NCBI RefSeq assembly: GCF_048263515.1
Contig: NZ_JBLXEC010000004.1
Location: forward strand, 124,001 to 188,000
From: Marinovum sp048263515
GTDB taxonomy: Bacteria; Pseudomonadota; Alphaproteobacteria; Rhodobacterales; Rhodobacteraceae
Length of the DNA: 64,000 bases
Reading direction: 5' to 3'
Part shown: positions 53,137-62,124 of the stretch, one piece after another
How the letters are laid out: the number at the start of each line of letters is the position of its first letter
Position numbering within the stretch: position 1 is the stretch's first letter
Made by a program: the position numbers and the translations under genes
The notes under the pieces: generated by a model
What the model saw: only the letters and a program-made list of their open reading frames with translations
Databases searched by the model: none
What the model was told of the DNA's origin: nothing

Positions 53137-54588
53137 TCACTCGGCGGCGAGCGCCTGTTCGTCGGCAATCGCCTCGGCCAGGGCGGCCTCGAAGATCACC
53201 ATGGCTTCCTCGATGATCTCGTCCGACGCGGTCAGCGGCACCATGATGCGCAGCGCGTTGCCGTGCATGCCGCAGGCCAGCAGGATCAGGCCCTTCTGCA
53301 GCGCCTTGGCGATCACCGCCTTGGTCAGCGCGGCATCCGGAGTGGCGGTGTCGAAGTCGGTGACAAACTCCACCGCCAGCATCGCGCCAAGACCGCGGAT
53401 GTCCCACATCCGGAAGGGCGCAACCCGCGCGCCGATCTCGGCAAAGCGGGCGCGGAAGGTTTCGCCCAGCGCGGCGGAGCGTGCGAGCAATCCTTCGCTT
53501 TCGATCGCCTCGATGGCTGCAAGCGCCGCGGCACAGGCCACCGGGTTGCCGCCATAGGTGCCGCCAAGGCCGCCGGGGGCGAGGCTGTCCATCACGTCGG
53601 CGCGGCCGATCACGCCGGCAATCGGATAGCCGCCGGCCATCGACTTGGCACAGGTGATCAGGTCGGGCGCGACGCCGGAATGCTCGATGGCAAACCAGGT
53701 GCCGGTGCGGCCGAAGCCGGCCTGGATCTCGTCGGAGATCAGCAGGATGCCGTGCTTGTCACAGATCGCGCGCAGCGCCTGGAACATCTCGGCGGGCACC
53801 GGGTGATAGCCGCCTTCGCCGAGCACCGGCTCGAGAATGATCGCCGCCACGCGGTCGGGCTGGGCATCGGTCAGGAACAGCATCTCGAGCGCCTTGAGGC
53901 TGTCCTCGACGGTGACGCCCTGGCGCGCATCCGGGAAGGGCGCGCGGAAGATGTCGGCGGGGAAGGGGCCGACGTCCTTCTTGTAGGGGGTGATCTTGCC
54001 GGTCATGCCGAGGGTCAGCAGGGTGCGGCCATGGTACGAGCCGTTGAAGGCGATGATGCCGGGACGGCCGGTGTGGGCGCGGGCGATCTTGACGGCGTTC
54101 TCGACGGCTTCGGCACCGGTGGTGACCAGCAGCGTCTTCTTGGCGAAATCGCCCGGCGCGAGTGCGTTCAGCTTTTCGGCCAGCGCCACGTAGGGCTCAT
54201 AGGGCACCACCTGGAAGGAGGTGTGGGTATAGAGGTCTTCCTGCGCCTTGGCGGCGGCAACCACGCCGGGGTGGCGATGACCGGTGTTCAGCACGGCAAT
54301 GCCGCCGGCAAAGTCGATATAGCGCTTGCCTTCGACATCCCAGAGTTCGGCGTTCTCGGCGCGGGCGGCAAAGATCGGCGCGGCCGAGGCGACACCGCGC
54401 GGCACGGAGGCTTCGCGACGGGCCAGGAGGGCGGCATTGCTGCCGGTCTGGACAGCGGCGGCCGGTTTGGCGGGCGCGGCGGCAGTCTTGGCGGGCGCTG
54501 CGGCAGGCTTGCTCGCCGGCTTGCGCGCGGTGGTTTTCTTGTCCTTGTTCGCGGCCCTGGTGGCGCGCGGCTTGGTGCTGGCGGTCAT
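53137..54588 (-). CDS. gabT: GABA-type class III aminotransferase with Lys/Ala/Pro-rich N-terminal extension
   Basis: A 483-aa PLP enzyme: TTGAEAVENAVKIARAHTGRPGIIAFNGSYHGRT, AIILEPVLGEGGYHPVP, LLISDEIQAGFGRTG and CAKSMAGGYPIAG, with the PLP lysine in the last. Its core matches 4-aminobutyrate or 5-aminovalerate-2-oxoglutarate transaminase. The first ~52 residues (TTARKPASKPAAAPAKTAAA and similar) are histone-H1-like low complexity that family members lack. The promoter at 54620-54649 fits the ATG 54588, with GGAGG 10 nt before it. First gene of the minus operon. Confidence 0.88.
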   Translation of the reverse strand: MTASTKPRATRAANKDKKTTARKPASKPAAAPAKTAAAPAKPAAAVQTGSNAALLARREASVPRGVASAAPIFAARAENAELWDVEGKRYIDFAGGIAVLNTGHRHPGVVAAAKAQEDLYTHTSFQVVPYEPYVALAEKLNALAPGDFAKKTLLVTTGAEAVENAVKIARAHTGRPGIIAFNGSYHGRTLLTLGMTGKITPYKKDVGPFPADIFRAPFPDARQGVTVEDSLKALEMLFLTDAQPDRVAAIILEPVLGEGGYHPVPAEMFQALRAICDKHGILLISDEIQAGFGRTGTWFAIEHSGVAPDLITCAKSMAGGYPIAGVIGRADVMDSLAPGGLGGTYGGNPVACAAALAAIEAIESEGLLARSAALGETFRARFAEIGARVAPFRMWDIRGLGAMLAVEFVTDFDTATPDAALTKAVIAKALQKGLILLACGMHGNALRIMVPLTASDEIIEEAMVIFEAALAEAIADEQALAAE

Positions 54589-54619
54589 ATGCCCAACCCT
54601 CCGGTGAATGATTAAAAAA

Positions 54620-54649
54620 TTAGTACGCCGTGATCATTATTTTTGTCAA
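54620..54649 (-). promoter_or_regulatory. Sigma-70-type promoter of the gabT operon
   Basis: On the minus strand, TTGACA (54649-54644) is followed after 18 bp by TACTAA (54625-54620), upstream of the gabT start at 54588. The spacer contains ATGATCACG. AT-rich context in a GC-rich genome supports it. Confidence 0.6.
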
Positions 54650-54722
54650 TCCGTCCGCGCGGCGTTCTTTGATCAAATTTCTAAGTGCCTGTGAAATCCC
54701 ATATAAATATGGCGGATCGGCG

Positions 54723-54752
54723 GGTATTCGCTCGGATCGCCGCGCGAATACC
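54723..54752. promoter_or_regulatory. Inverted repeat in the gabT/XRE divergent gap
   Basis: GGTATTCGC (54723-54731) and GCGAATACC (54744-54752) are perfect 9-bp arms with 12-bp spacer, in the 227-nt divergent region between gabT and the XRE-cupin gene. It is a candidate operator for the XRE-cupin regulator. A perfect TTTGATCAAA lies at 54668-54677. Confidence 0.55.
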
Positions 54753-54815
54753 GGTTGACCGCCGGCAAAATCAGCGCTTACAATTTCAAACACGCACTCA
54801 AAATAAGGCGACGCA

Positions 54816-55385
54816 TTGGATATCGGTGGCAGACTCAGGGCGGCGCGCGAGGCGCGCGGCATGTCGCAGCGGGAGCTGGCGGCGCGGGCCGGAATGACCA
54901 ATGGCGCGGTGTCGATGATCGAGCAGAACAAGACCAGCCCCTCGGTCTCGTCACTCAAAAGCCTTCTCGACGCGGTGCAGACCCCGCTGTCGGAGTTTTT
55001 CTCCGAGGTCGAGGACGCCGGCACGCCCAAGTACTTCTATACCGCCGACGAATTCATCGAGCTTTCGCCGCAGGACATGGGACTGGGCAAGGGCGCCTCG
55101 CGGGTGTCGCTGCGCCAGCTCGGCAATGCCTCGTCGCACAGCCTGCAGCTCCTGCACGAGACCTATCCCCCCGGCGCCGACACCGGTGAGAAGATGCTGA
55201 GCCATCAGGCGGAAGAGGCCGGCGTGGTGATCTCGGGCATCATCGAGATCACCGTGGGCGATCAGGTTCGGGTGCTCAACAAGGGTGACGGCTATCTGTT
55301 CGACAGCCGGCTGCCGCACAAGTTCCGCAACATCGGCGACCAGGATTGCGTGATCATCAGCGCCTGCACCCCGCCGACGTTTTGA
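54816..55385 (+). CDS. XRE-cupin regulator of PuuR type
   Basis: A 189-aa regulator. N-terminal HTH_3 (about residues 6-60: RLRAAREARGMSQRELAARAGMTNGAVSMIEQN) and a C-terminal cupin (about 115-185: EEAGVVISGIIEITVGD, LFDSRLPHKFRN). PuuR in E. coli has this form and represses putrescine catabolism genes. It starts with TTG at 54816, with AAGGCG upstream. Divergent from gabT and directly before the amine operon (nitrilase onward); likely regulator of both. Confidence 0.9.
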   Translation: MDIGGRLRAAREARGMSQRELAARAGMTNGAVSMIEQNKTSPSVSSLKSLLDAVQTPLSEFFSEVEDAGTPKYFYTADEFIELSPQDMGLGKGASRVSLRQLGNASSHSLQLLHETYPPGADTGEKMLSHQAEEAGVVISGIIEITVGDQVRVLNKGDGYLFDSRLPHKFRNIGDQDCVIISACTPPTF

Positions 55386-55805
55386 CGAAATGCCCGCAAA
55401 ACGGGCGATGCGCCCAATCCGCAGGCGGGCGTTTTCCGAGACAGTTGATTGTGAGGTGCCCCAAGCTATGCTGAAGGCACGAGAATTCCGGTTCGAGGGG
55501 GTGAGGGCCGTGTGGCTCACCTCGGGCCAGAAGGGGATTGGAGGCAGGAATTTGGCCGGTTTTCGCGGCTTTTACCATTCCAAGATGCGCCCGGCGCCAG
55601 AGGGCGGCGCGACGGCGCGTACCGCGACGTTCCTTCGATCGTCCTTTCCAGTGCGCCGGAAGGCTGACACTGTGACACACCAGACCACGATTCCGTGGCG
55701 GGGCGCGAGCCGGGCAGAGATCCGCCGTATTCCCCGTCAGCCAGGGGGGCAACAGAACAACCCGGCGCAGCAAAGACCTGTGCCGTGCAAGGAGACAGAA
55801 AGCAG
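55386..55805. other. Gene-free stretch between regulator and amine operon
   Basis: 420 nt with no convincing gene. The first 50 nt are rich in paired GCCCG/CGGGC arms (55392-55397, 55402-55406, 55425-55430, then TTTT at 55432) and may hold a weak terminator for the regulator. An open frame (55390-55809) is present but has poor composition and no start signal, so is rejected. The operon promoter must be here; no clear -35/-10 is seen. Confidence 0.45.
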
Positions 55806-56774
55806 ATGACCCCTTTCGCAATCGCCGGCGTGCAGATGCATGTCGCGGCGCTGCATTCCAACGTCGAAGGCATGAAGCAGCGGCTTGCCGTGCTGATGGC
55901 CCGGTTCCCCTGGACCCAGATGGTGGTGTTCTCGGAGCTGGCGGCCTTTGGCCCGCTGCATGACTATGCCCTGCCGTTCCCGAACGACACGCTCGCCATC
56001 TTTCAGGCAGAGGCGCGGCGCCACCGGATCTGGCTGATCCCGGGCTCGATGTTCGAAAAGGCCGAGGATGGCCAGATCTACAACACCTCGGTGGTGATCA
56101 ATCCCGAGGGCGAGATCATCAGCAGCTACCGCAAGATGTTCCCGTTCAAGCCCTATGAGGCCGATATCGCCTCTGGCACCGAATTCTGCGTCTTCGACGT
56201 GCCTGACGTCGGCCGCTTCGGCCTGTCGATCTGCTATGACATCTGGTTCCCCGAAACCACGCGGCAGCTGACCAGCCAGGGCGTCGAGGTGCTGTTGCAC
56301 CCGGTGCTGACCGGCACCACCGACCGCGACGCCGAGATCGCCATCGCACGCGCCACCGCGGCGCAGTTCCAGTGCTACGTGATCGACGTCAACGGCCTTG
56401 GCGCCGGCGGCGTGGGCAAGTCGCTGGTGGTCGATCCGACCGCCACGGTGCTGCACCAGTCGGCCGGGCAGGAGGACATGTTCCCGATCGAGGTCGATCT
56501 CGACATGGTCCGCCGCCAGCGCGAGACCGGGATGAAGGGGCTGGGCCAGGTGCTCAAGAGCTTCCGCGACCGCGAGGCCGATTTCCCGGTCTACGACCGC
56601 ACCAGCGGCACCGACGCCTATCTCAAGACACTGGGCCCGCTCGCCATCCCGCAGCAGGGATCGCAGGCCGGGGTGAACACCTCGGACCCGCGCAGCGCGC
56701 TGGGGCTCGACCCGCAAGCCAACAGGCCGGAAGACAACCTGCCGCCTTACAAGATGGTCGGCGGCACCGGCTGA
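55806..56774 (+). CDS. Nitrilase-superfamily carbon-nitrogen hydrolase
   Basis: A 322-aa amidohydrolase. The catalytic triad is clear: Glu44 (VVFSELAAFG), Lys110 (SSYRKMFPF) and Cys143 (LSICYDIWFPE). N-carbamoylputrescine amidase and related enzymes share this layout, though the residue after Cys (Tyr-Asp) differs from those of AguB (CWDQWYPE). The C-terminal ~50 residues, with DPQANRPEDNLPPYKM, extend past the core. First gene of a five-gene operon; the next is a decarboxylase 66 nt away, so hydrolysis of an amide of the amine product is plausible. Confidence 0.88.
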   Translation: MTPFAIAGVQMHVAALHSNVEGMKQRLAVLMARFPWTQMVVFSELAAFGPLHDYALPFPNDTLAIFQAEARRHRIWLIPGSMFEKAEDGQIYNTSVVINPEGEIISSYRKMFPFKPYEADIASGTEFCVFDVPDVGRFGLSICYDIWFPETTRQLTSQGVEVLLHPVLTGTTDRDAEIAIARATAAQFQCYVIDVNGLGAGGVGKSLVVDPTATVLHQSAGQEDMFPIEVDLDMVRRQRETGMKGLGQVLKSFRDREADFPVYDRTSGTDAYLKTLGPLAIPQQGSQAGVNTSDPRSALGLDPQANRPEDNLPPYKMVGGTG

Positions 56775-56840
56775 CGGCCGCCTCCGACCGGATGGCAGAA
56801 CAACACGCAGCGTCGCAAAGGCGCCAACAGGGAGACCGGA

Positions 56841-59594
56841 ATGAACGTACCTGCAAGTGACAAGGATCTGCCATCCATCGGGGATTACTACAGTGCCACG
56901 CAGCTGCGGGCCGATCGCTGGAGCGCGCTGCGCGAATGCGTGGAATCGCTGCGGCTGTCCGGCATGGAGGGGCGCTCGGCGCAGCGGCTGATCAAGACCG
57001 CCGAGTCGCTGTTCCAGTCGCTGGCCCCGATCGAATCCTACTGGGCCTTTCCCGGCCATGCCGCCTTTGAACACCTGCGCCGCCTGCTCGAGATGCGCAA
57101 TATCGACGACCTGTCGATCTCGGTCAGGCGGGTAGCGCGGGCGCTGACCTCGGGCGCCTATCGCCGCCGGCACATTCCGCTGGGCGCCGACGAGATCGAC
57201 AGCGAGGACTACGAAGACGAAAGCGCGATCTCGCCAGAGGCCCGCGCGCTGGGGCGGCCCTATTTCGAGGTGATGATCGTCGACAGCGTCAACGAGCATC
57301 AGGAGCGCTTCCTGCGCAACGCGCTGCACCGCGCCCGCCGGCCGGAGGACCCGTTCCATTACGAGCCGGTGGTGGTGCCCTCGGTCGAGGATGCGCTGAT
57401 CGGCATCCTGTTCAACCACAACGTCCAGGCGGTGGTGGTGCGGCCCGGGCTGGTGCTGAAATCGCACAACGAGCTGCCGCTGCTGAAGAAATACCTCGTC
57501 ACCCTCGGCACCGAGGGCGAGGTCGACCACCTCTCGCCCAGCGAATACGGCCCCGAGGCCTGTCGGCTGATCGCCAAACTGCGGCCCGAACTTGATGCCT
57601 ATCTGGTGACGGATCGTTCGGCGGAAGAGATCGCCGGGCTCGATCTGGGGCGCTGCCGCCGTGTCTTCTACAACCAGGAAGACTTCATGGAGCTGCACCT
57701 CAACATCCTGCGCGGGGTGGGGGCACGCTTCAAGACGCCGTTCTTTACCGCGCTCAAGGAATATTCCCGCCAGCCCACCGGCGTGTTCCACGCCATGCCG
57801 ATCAGCCGGGGCAAGTCGATCACCCGGTCGCACTGGATCCAGGACATGGGCGCCTTCTATGGCCCCAACATCTTCCTCGCCGAGACCTCGGCCACATCCG
57901 GCGGGCTCGACAGCCTGCTCGAACCGCGCGGCCCGATCAAGGAGGCGCAGGTCATGGCGGCGCGGGCCTTCGGCTCGAAACAGACGTTCTTTGCCACCAA
58001 CGGCACCTCGACCTGCAACAAGATCGTGGTGCAGGCGCTCTGCAAGCCGGGCGATATCGTGCTGGTCGACCGCGACTGCCACAAGTCGCACCACTACGGC
58101 ATGGTGCTGTCTGGCGCGCATGTGGTCTACATGGACAGCTATCCGCTGCACCAATACTCGATGTACGGCGCGGTGCCGGTGCGTGAGATCAAGCACCACC
58201 TGCTGAAACTCAAGGCCGCCGGCAAGCTCGACAAGGTGCGCATGGTGCTACTGACCAACTGTACCTTCGACGGCATCGTCTACAACGTGCAGCGGGTGAT
58301 GGAGGAATGCCTTGCGATCAAGAAGGACCTGATCTTCCTCTGGGACGAGGCGTGGTTCGCCTTTGCCCGCTTCAACCCGACCTATCGCCAGCGGACGGCG
58401 ATGGACGTGGCCAATACCCTGCGCGAGACCCTGCGCACGCCCGAAGCGATCGCCGCCTGGGAACGCCAGGAGAAAGAGCTGGAAGGCGCGGATGAAGAGA
58501 CCATCCTGAACACTCGGCTGGTTCCACCGCCGGATGCGCGGGTGCGGGCCTATGCCACCCAGTCGACGCACAAGACCCTGACATCGCTGCGTCAGGGCTC
58601 GATGATCCACGTCAACGATCAGGACTTCAAGGGCGAGGTCGAACAGGCCTTCCACGAGGCCTACATGACCCATACCTCGACCTCGCCGAACTACCAGATC
58701 ATCGCTTCGCTCGATGTCGGCCGGCGCCAGGTCGAGCTTGAAGGCTTCGAGTTCACCCAGAGGCAGGTCGAAAGCGCCATGGCGATCCGCCGGGCGGCGG
58801 CAAGCCATCCGCTGCTGCAGAAGTACTTCAAGGTGATCACCGCCGGCGACATGATCCCCGAGGAATATCGCGAAAGCGGCGTCAGCACCTATTACGAGCC
58901 GCATCAGGGTTGGACCGATATCTCGACCTCATGGACCACCGATGACTTCGTGCTCGACCCGACGCGGGTGACATTGGCGGTGGGCGGCACCGGCTGGGAT
59001 GGCGATACCTTCAAGACCAAGATCCTGATGGACAAATACGGCATCCAGATCAACAAGACCTCGCGCAATACCGTGCTCTTCATGACCAATATCGGCACCA
59101 CGCGCTCTTCCGTCGCCTATCTGATCGAAGTGCTGGTCGAGATCGCCAAGGAGCTGGACGAACTGCTCGACGACGCGTCGAAGATGGAGCGCCGCTCGTT
59201 CGAGAACCGGGTCTCGGCGCTGGTCGAACATGTGCCGCCGCTGCCGGACTTCAGCCATTTCCACCCGGCCTTCCGCTATGGTGACGAGACGCCCGAGGGT
59301 GACATTCGCGCGGCCTTTTTCCTCGCCTACGACGAGGAGAAATGCGACTACCTGCCGCTCGACGACACCCTGCAGAAGCGGCTCGAGGACGGCGAGGAGC
59401 TGGTCTCGACCTCCTTCATCATTCCCTATCCGCCGGGCTTTCCGATCCTGGTGCCGGGGCAGGTGATCAGCCCGGAAATCCTCAGCTTCATGCGGGCGCT
59501 CGACGTGAGCGAGATCCACGGCTTCCGCGCCGATCTGGGGCTCAGGGTCTTTACCAAGGAGGCGCTGAAAGGCTTTTCCTGCAGCAATCCCTGA
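56841..59594 (+). CDS. Oversized Orn/Lys/Arg-type PLP decarboxylase
   Basis: A 917-aa fold-type I PLP enzyme. The N-terminal ~130 residues (helical) resemble no standard domain; a receiver-like wing domain follows (YFEVMIVDSVNEHQERFL, about 133-290), then the PLP domain: FATNGTSTCNKIVVQALC, DRDCHKSHHYGMVLSGA, FLWDEAWFAFARF, and Lys578 in QSTHKTLTSLRQGSMIH. The C-terminal OKR_DC_1_C domain has PYPPGFPILVPGQVIS (about 873-888). Such enzymes decarboxylate arginine, lysine or ornithine. E. coli members are ~710-755 aa, so this is ~160 residues longer. Substrate not determinable. 21 nt before the ATP-grasp gene. Confidence 0.92.
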   Translation: MNVPASDKDLPSIGDYYSATQLRADRWSALRECVESLRLSGMEGRSAQRLIKTAESLFQSLAPIESYWAFPGHAAFEHLRRLLEMRNIDDLSISVRRVARALTSGAYRRRHIPLGADEIDSEDYEDESAISPEARALGRPYFEVMIVDSVNEHQERFLRNALHRARRPEDPFHYEPVVVPSVEDALIGILFNHNVQAVVVRPGLVLKSHNELPLLKKYLVTLGTEGEVDHLSPSEYGPEACRLIAKLRPELDAYLVTDRSAEEIAGLDLGRCRRVFYNQEDFMELHLNILRGVGARFKTPFFTALKEYSRQPTGVFHAMPISRGKSITRSHWIQDMGAFYGPNIFLAETSATSGGLDSLLEPRGPIKEAQVMAARAFGSKQTFFATNGTSTCNKIVVQALCKPGDIVLVDRDCHKSHHYGMVLSGAHVVYMDSYPLHQYSMYGAVPVREIKHHLLKLKAAGKLDKVRMVLLTNCTFDGIVYNVQRVMEECLAIKKDLIFLWDEAWFAFARFNPTYRQRTAMDVANTLRETLRTPEAIAAWERQEKELEGADEETILNTRLVPPPDARVRAYATQSTHKTLTSLRQGSMIHVNDQDFKGEVEQAFHEAYMTHTSTSPNYQIIASLDVGRRQVELEGFEFTQRQVESAMAIRRAAASHPLLQKYFKVITAGDMIPEEYRESGVSTYYEPHQGWTDISTSWTTDDFVLDPTRVTLAVGGTGWDGDTFKTKILMDKYGIQINKTSRNTVLFMTNIGTTRSSVAYLIEVLVEIAKELDELLDDASKMERRSFENRVSALVEHVPPLPDFSHFHPAFRYGDETPEGDIRAAFFLAYDEEKCDYLPLDDTLQKRLEDGEELVSTSFIIPYPPGFPILVPGQVISPEILSFMRALDVSEIHGFRADLGLRVFTKEALKGFSCSNP

Positions 59595-59615
59595 ACCCCA
59601 AACGAGGAACGACCG

Positions 59616-61067
59616 ATGGCCAGAAAAACCCTGCGCAACATCTCCGAGATCCGGCGGTTCTTTCACACCAATACCGATCCGGTCTATTTCGTCTCGGCGA
59701 CCAACTTCAACCTGCTCGGTCTCGACGAGTGGGTGCGGAACTTCAAGTATATCTGTTACATGGACTGTTTCGACGGGCGGCACCCGAATGTCATCGTGCC
59801 GTCGGAAATGCCGCATGACGAATTCCAGTCGATCGAGGACATCAACAATTACCTGCTGCAGCACAAGGAGGTGGTGGATTACGTCAAGGCGCGCGGCGGC
59901 AAGCCCAAGTTCGTCTTTCTGATGTTCGACGAGACCACCGAACGGCTGGTCAAGGAACTGGGCGGCGAGCTGTGGTTCCCCAAGGCCAAGCTGCGCAGCA
60001 GCATGGACAACAAGATCGAGACCGTGCGCATCGGCAACAAGGCCGGCGTGCCCTCGGTGCCCAACACCCTGTCGGAGGTGCGCGATTACGCCCACCTGCG
60101 CGAGGTGTGTGAAAAGGCCGGTCTCGGTCACGATTTGGTGCTGCAATCGGCCTATGGCGACAGCGGCCACACCACGTTCTTCATCGCCTCCGAGGCCGAT
60201 TTCCGCAAGCACGAGCACGAGATCGTCGGCGAGGGCGAGATCAAGATCATGAAGCGGATCGATTGCCGTGGCTCGGCGATCGAGGCCTGCGCGACGTCGC
60301 AGGGCACTATCGTCGGCCCGCTGATGACCGAGCTGGTGGGCTTCAAGGATCTCACGCCCTATCGCGGCGGCTGGTGCGGCAACGAGATCTTCTCGACCGC
60401 CTTTCCGCCCAAGACCCGGCAGATGGCGCGCGAGCTGACCTTCAAGTTCGGCGAACAGCTGCGCAAGGAGGGCTATCGCGGCTACTTCGAGCTCGATTTC
60501 CTGATCGACAAGAAGACCGGCGACATCTGGCTGGGCGAGCTCAACCCGCGGATAACCGGCGCCAGTTCGATGACCAATCATGCGGCCTTTGCCCATGCGG
60601 ATGCACCGTTGTTCCTGTTCCACCTGCTGGAGTTCTCGAAGAAACCCTTCGAGATCGACGTCGAAGAGCTCAATGCCCGCTGGTCCGATCCCGACATGAT
60701 CGACTCGTGGTCGCAGATGGTGATCAAGCACACCGACGACAGCGTCGACATCATCACCGAGGCGCCGCAATCGGGCATCTATCGCATGGCCGAGGATGGT
60801 TCGGTCGAATTTGCTCGCTTCGACTATCACCGCCGTGCCGTCGAGAGCGAGGAAGAGGCGTTCTTCCTGCGCATCCTCAAGCCCGGCGATTACCGTTACG
60901 AGGGCGCCGATCTGGGCATTCTCGTCACCCGGGGCCGGTCGATGACCAAGGGCTTCCAGCTGACCGACAAGTCGAAGCAGTGGATCGCCGGGATCAAGAA
61001 CGCCTATCACGCCAGGCCCTTGCCCTCGGCGCAGGTGCTCGAAGACCCGTCCTTCAAGATCCTCTAG
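59616..61067 (+). CDS. ATP-grasp ligase (biotin-carboxylase-like fold)
   Basis: A 483-aa ATP-dependent ligase. After an N-terminal preATP-grasp region (residues ~1-130), ATP-grasp features appear: VLQSAYGDSGHTTFF, IKIMKRIDCRGSAIEACATSQGTIVGP, and GYFELDFLIDKKTGDIWLGELNPRITGASSM with the Mg-binding Glu and Asn. It would phosphorylate a carboxylate and join it to a nucleophile such as an amine. Immediately after the decarboxylase gene (21 nt), so its acceptor is probably the amine made by that enzyme. Exact family unknown to me. Confidence 0.88.
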   Translation: MARKTLRNISEIRRFFHTNTDPVYFVSATNFNLLGLDEWVRNFKYICYMDCFDGRHPNVIVPSEMPHDEFQSIEDINNYLLQHKEVVDYVKARGGKPKFVFLMFDETTERLVKELGGELWFPKAKLRSSMDNKIETVRIGNKAGVPSVPNTLSEVRDYAHLREVCEKAGLGHDLVLQSAYGDSGHTTFFIASEADFRKHEHEIVGEGEIKIMKRIDCRGSAIEACATSQGTIVGPLMTELVGFKDLTPYRGGWCGNEIFSTAFPPKTRQMARELTFKFGEQLRKEGYRGYFELDFLIDKKTGDIWLGELNPRITGASSMTNHAAFAHADAPLFLFHLLEFSKKPFEIDVEELNARWSDPDMIDSWSQMVIKHTDDSVDIITEAPQSGIYRMAEDGSVEFARFDYHRRAVESEEEAFFLRILKPGDYRYEGADLGILVTRGRSMTKGFQLTDKSKQWIAGIKNAYHARPLPSAQVLEDPSFKIL

Positions 61068-61085
61068 GGGCAGGGTCCGTATCCC

Positions 61086-62075
61086 GTGACCATGTTGTTC
61101 CGCGCCATTGCAGAGGACCGGCCCGGCCCGAAATGGGCCGGTCTCTTTGCCGCGTACTGGCCCGCCTATCACCGCTGGTGGGCGCGCGAGGGGCTGACGG
61201 CGCGGCCGACCTATCTGGAATGCCGCAAGGCGCTGCGCCGCCACATGCCCGAGATCGCCGATCTCTGGGAAGAGCTCTGCGATCTGGCCGGCGGCGGCGA
61301 CGCGGCGGCGCGGTTTCTCAGCTTCTACGGCCCGCCTGCGTACCTTTCGGCCTGTTCTCAGGCGATCTGGCAGGGGGACGCGCCCCTGCTGGTGCGGAAC
61401 TACGATTACGCGCCGCTGGCCTTTGACGCCGTGGTGCTGAAAACCCGCTGGCAGGGCAGGGGCGTGATCGGCATGTCCGACGGGCTGTTTGGCCTGGTCG
61501 ACGGGATCAACGATGCCGGTCTCGCGGTCTCGCTCACCTTTGGCGGGCGGCGCAATACCGGGCGCGGCTTTGGCGTGCCGTTGATCCTGCGCTACGTGCT
61601 GCAGACCTGCATCAGCACCAAAGAGGCCGGCGAAGCGCTGGCGCGCATTCCCTGCCACATGAGCTACAACGTCACCGTGCTGGATGCCGACCGTCAGTAC
61701 CTGACCGCCTATCTCGCGCCGGATCGCAAACCGGTGCTGAGCCACGCCGCGGTGGCCACCAACCACCAGGAGCGGGTCGAATGGTCCTCGCATGCCCGCT
61801 TTACCGCAACGGTCGAGCGCGAGCGGTTCCTGCTGCAACAGCTCACCCTGCATCCGACCACCGATGACCGCTTTGTTGCCGCCTTCCTGCGCCCGCCGCT
61901 TTATTCCACCGCCTTCAATGCCGGCTTCGGCACGCTCTACACCGCGGCCTATCGGCCGCGCGAGGGGCGGCTCGAGCTGCATTGGCCGCACCGCAGCTGG
62001 GTCAAGAGCTTTGACCATTTTCCCGAGGACGCCGTGCAGGTGGTGATCCCGGGAAGCGGGGCGGCGCAGGTTTAA
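61086..62075 (+). CDS. C45-family NTN hydrolase / acyltransferase-like protein
   Basis: A 329-aa protein. CSQAIWQGDAPLLVRNYDYAP (Cys90 and the R-N-Y-D motif) matches the C45 peptidase/acyl-CoA:6-aminopenicillanate acyltransferase group and choloylglycine-hydrolase-like enzymes, where the Cys becomes the N-terminal nucleophile by self-cleavage. GLVDGINDAGLAVSLTFGGR and CHMSYNVTVLDA also fit. The N-terminal 89 residues would be the released propeptide. Members hydrolyse or form amides. 18 nt after the ATP-grasp gene, so it may cleave or transfer the amide. GTG 61086 is used; ATG 61092 is also possible. Confidence 0.85.
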   Translation: MTMLFRAIAEDRPGPKWAGLFAAYWPAYHRWWAREGLTARPTYLECRKALRRHMPEIADLWEELCDLAGGGDAAARFLSFYGPPAYLSACSQAIWQGDAPLLVRNYDYAPLAFDAVVLKTRWQGRGVIGMSDGLFGLVDGINDAGLAVSLTFGGRRNTGRGFGVPLILRYVLQTCISTKEAGEALARIPCHMSYNVTVLDADRQYLTAYLAPDRKPVLSHAAVATNHQERVEWSSHARFTATVERERFLLQQLTLHPTTDDRFVAAFLRPPLYSTAFNAGFGTLYTAAYRPREGRLELHWPHRSWVKSFDHFPEDAVQVVIPGSGAAQV

Positions 62076-62124
62076 CTGGAATACTAGAATGCAATCGTGC
62101 TAGGGCAGGGCCAAGTTTCCCGAG

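Noticed and set aside
55390..55809. A 139-codon open frame before the nitrilase gene
   Set aside because: Arg-rich composition, no ribosome-binding site and it overlaps the nitrilase start.
55737..58199. A frame of 820 codons antisense to the nitrilase and decarboxylase
   Set aside because: Antisense shadow with no protein signature.
58929..62018. A 1029-codon frame antisense to the decarboxylase, ATP-grasp and C45 genes
   Set aside because: Spans several real genes in the opposite direction; low-complexity composition.
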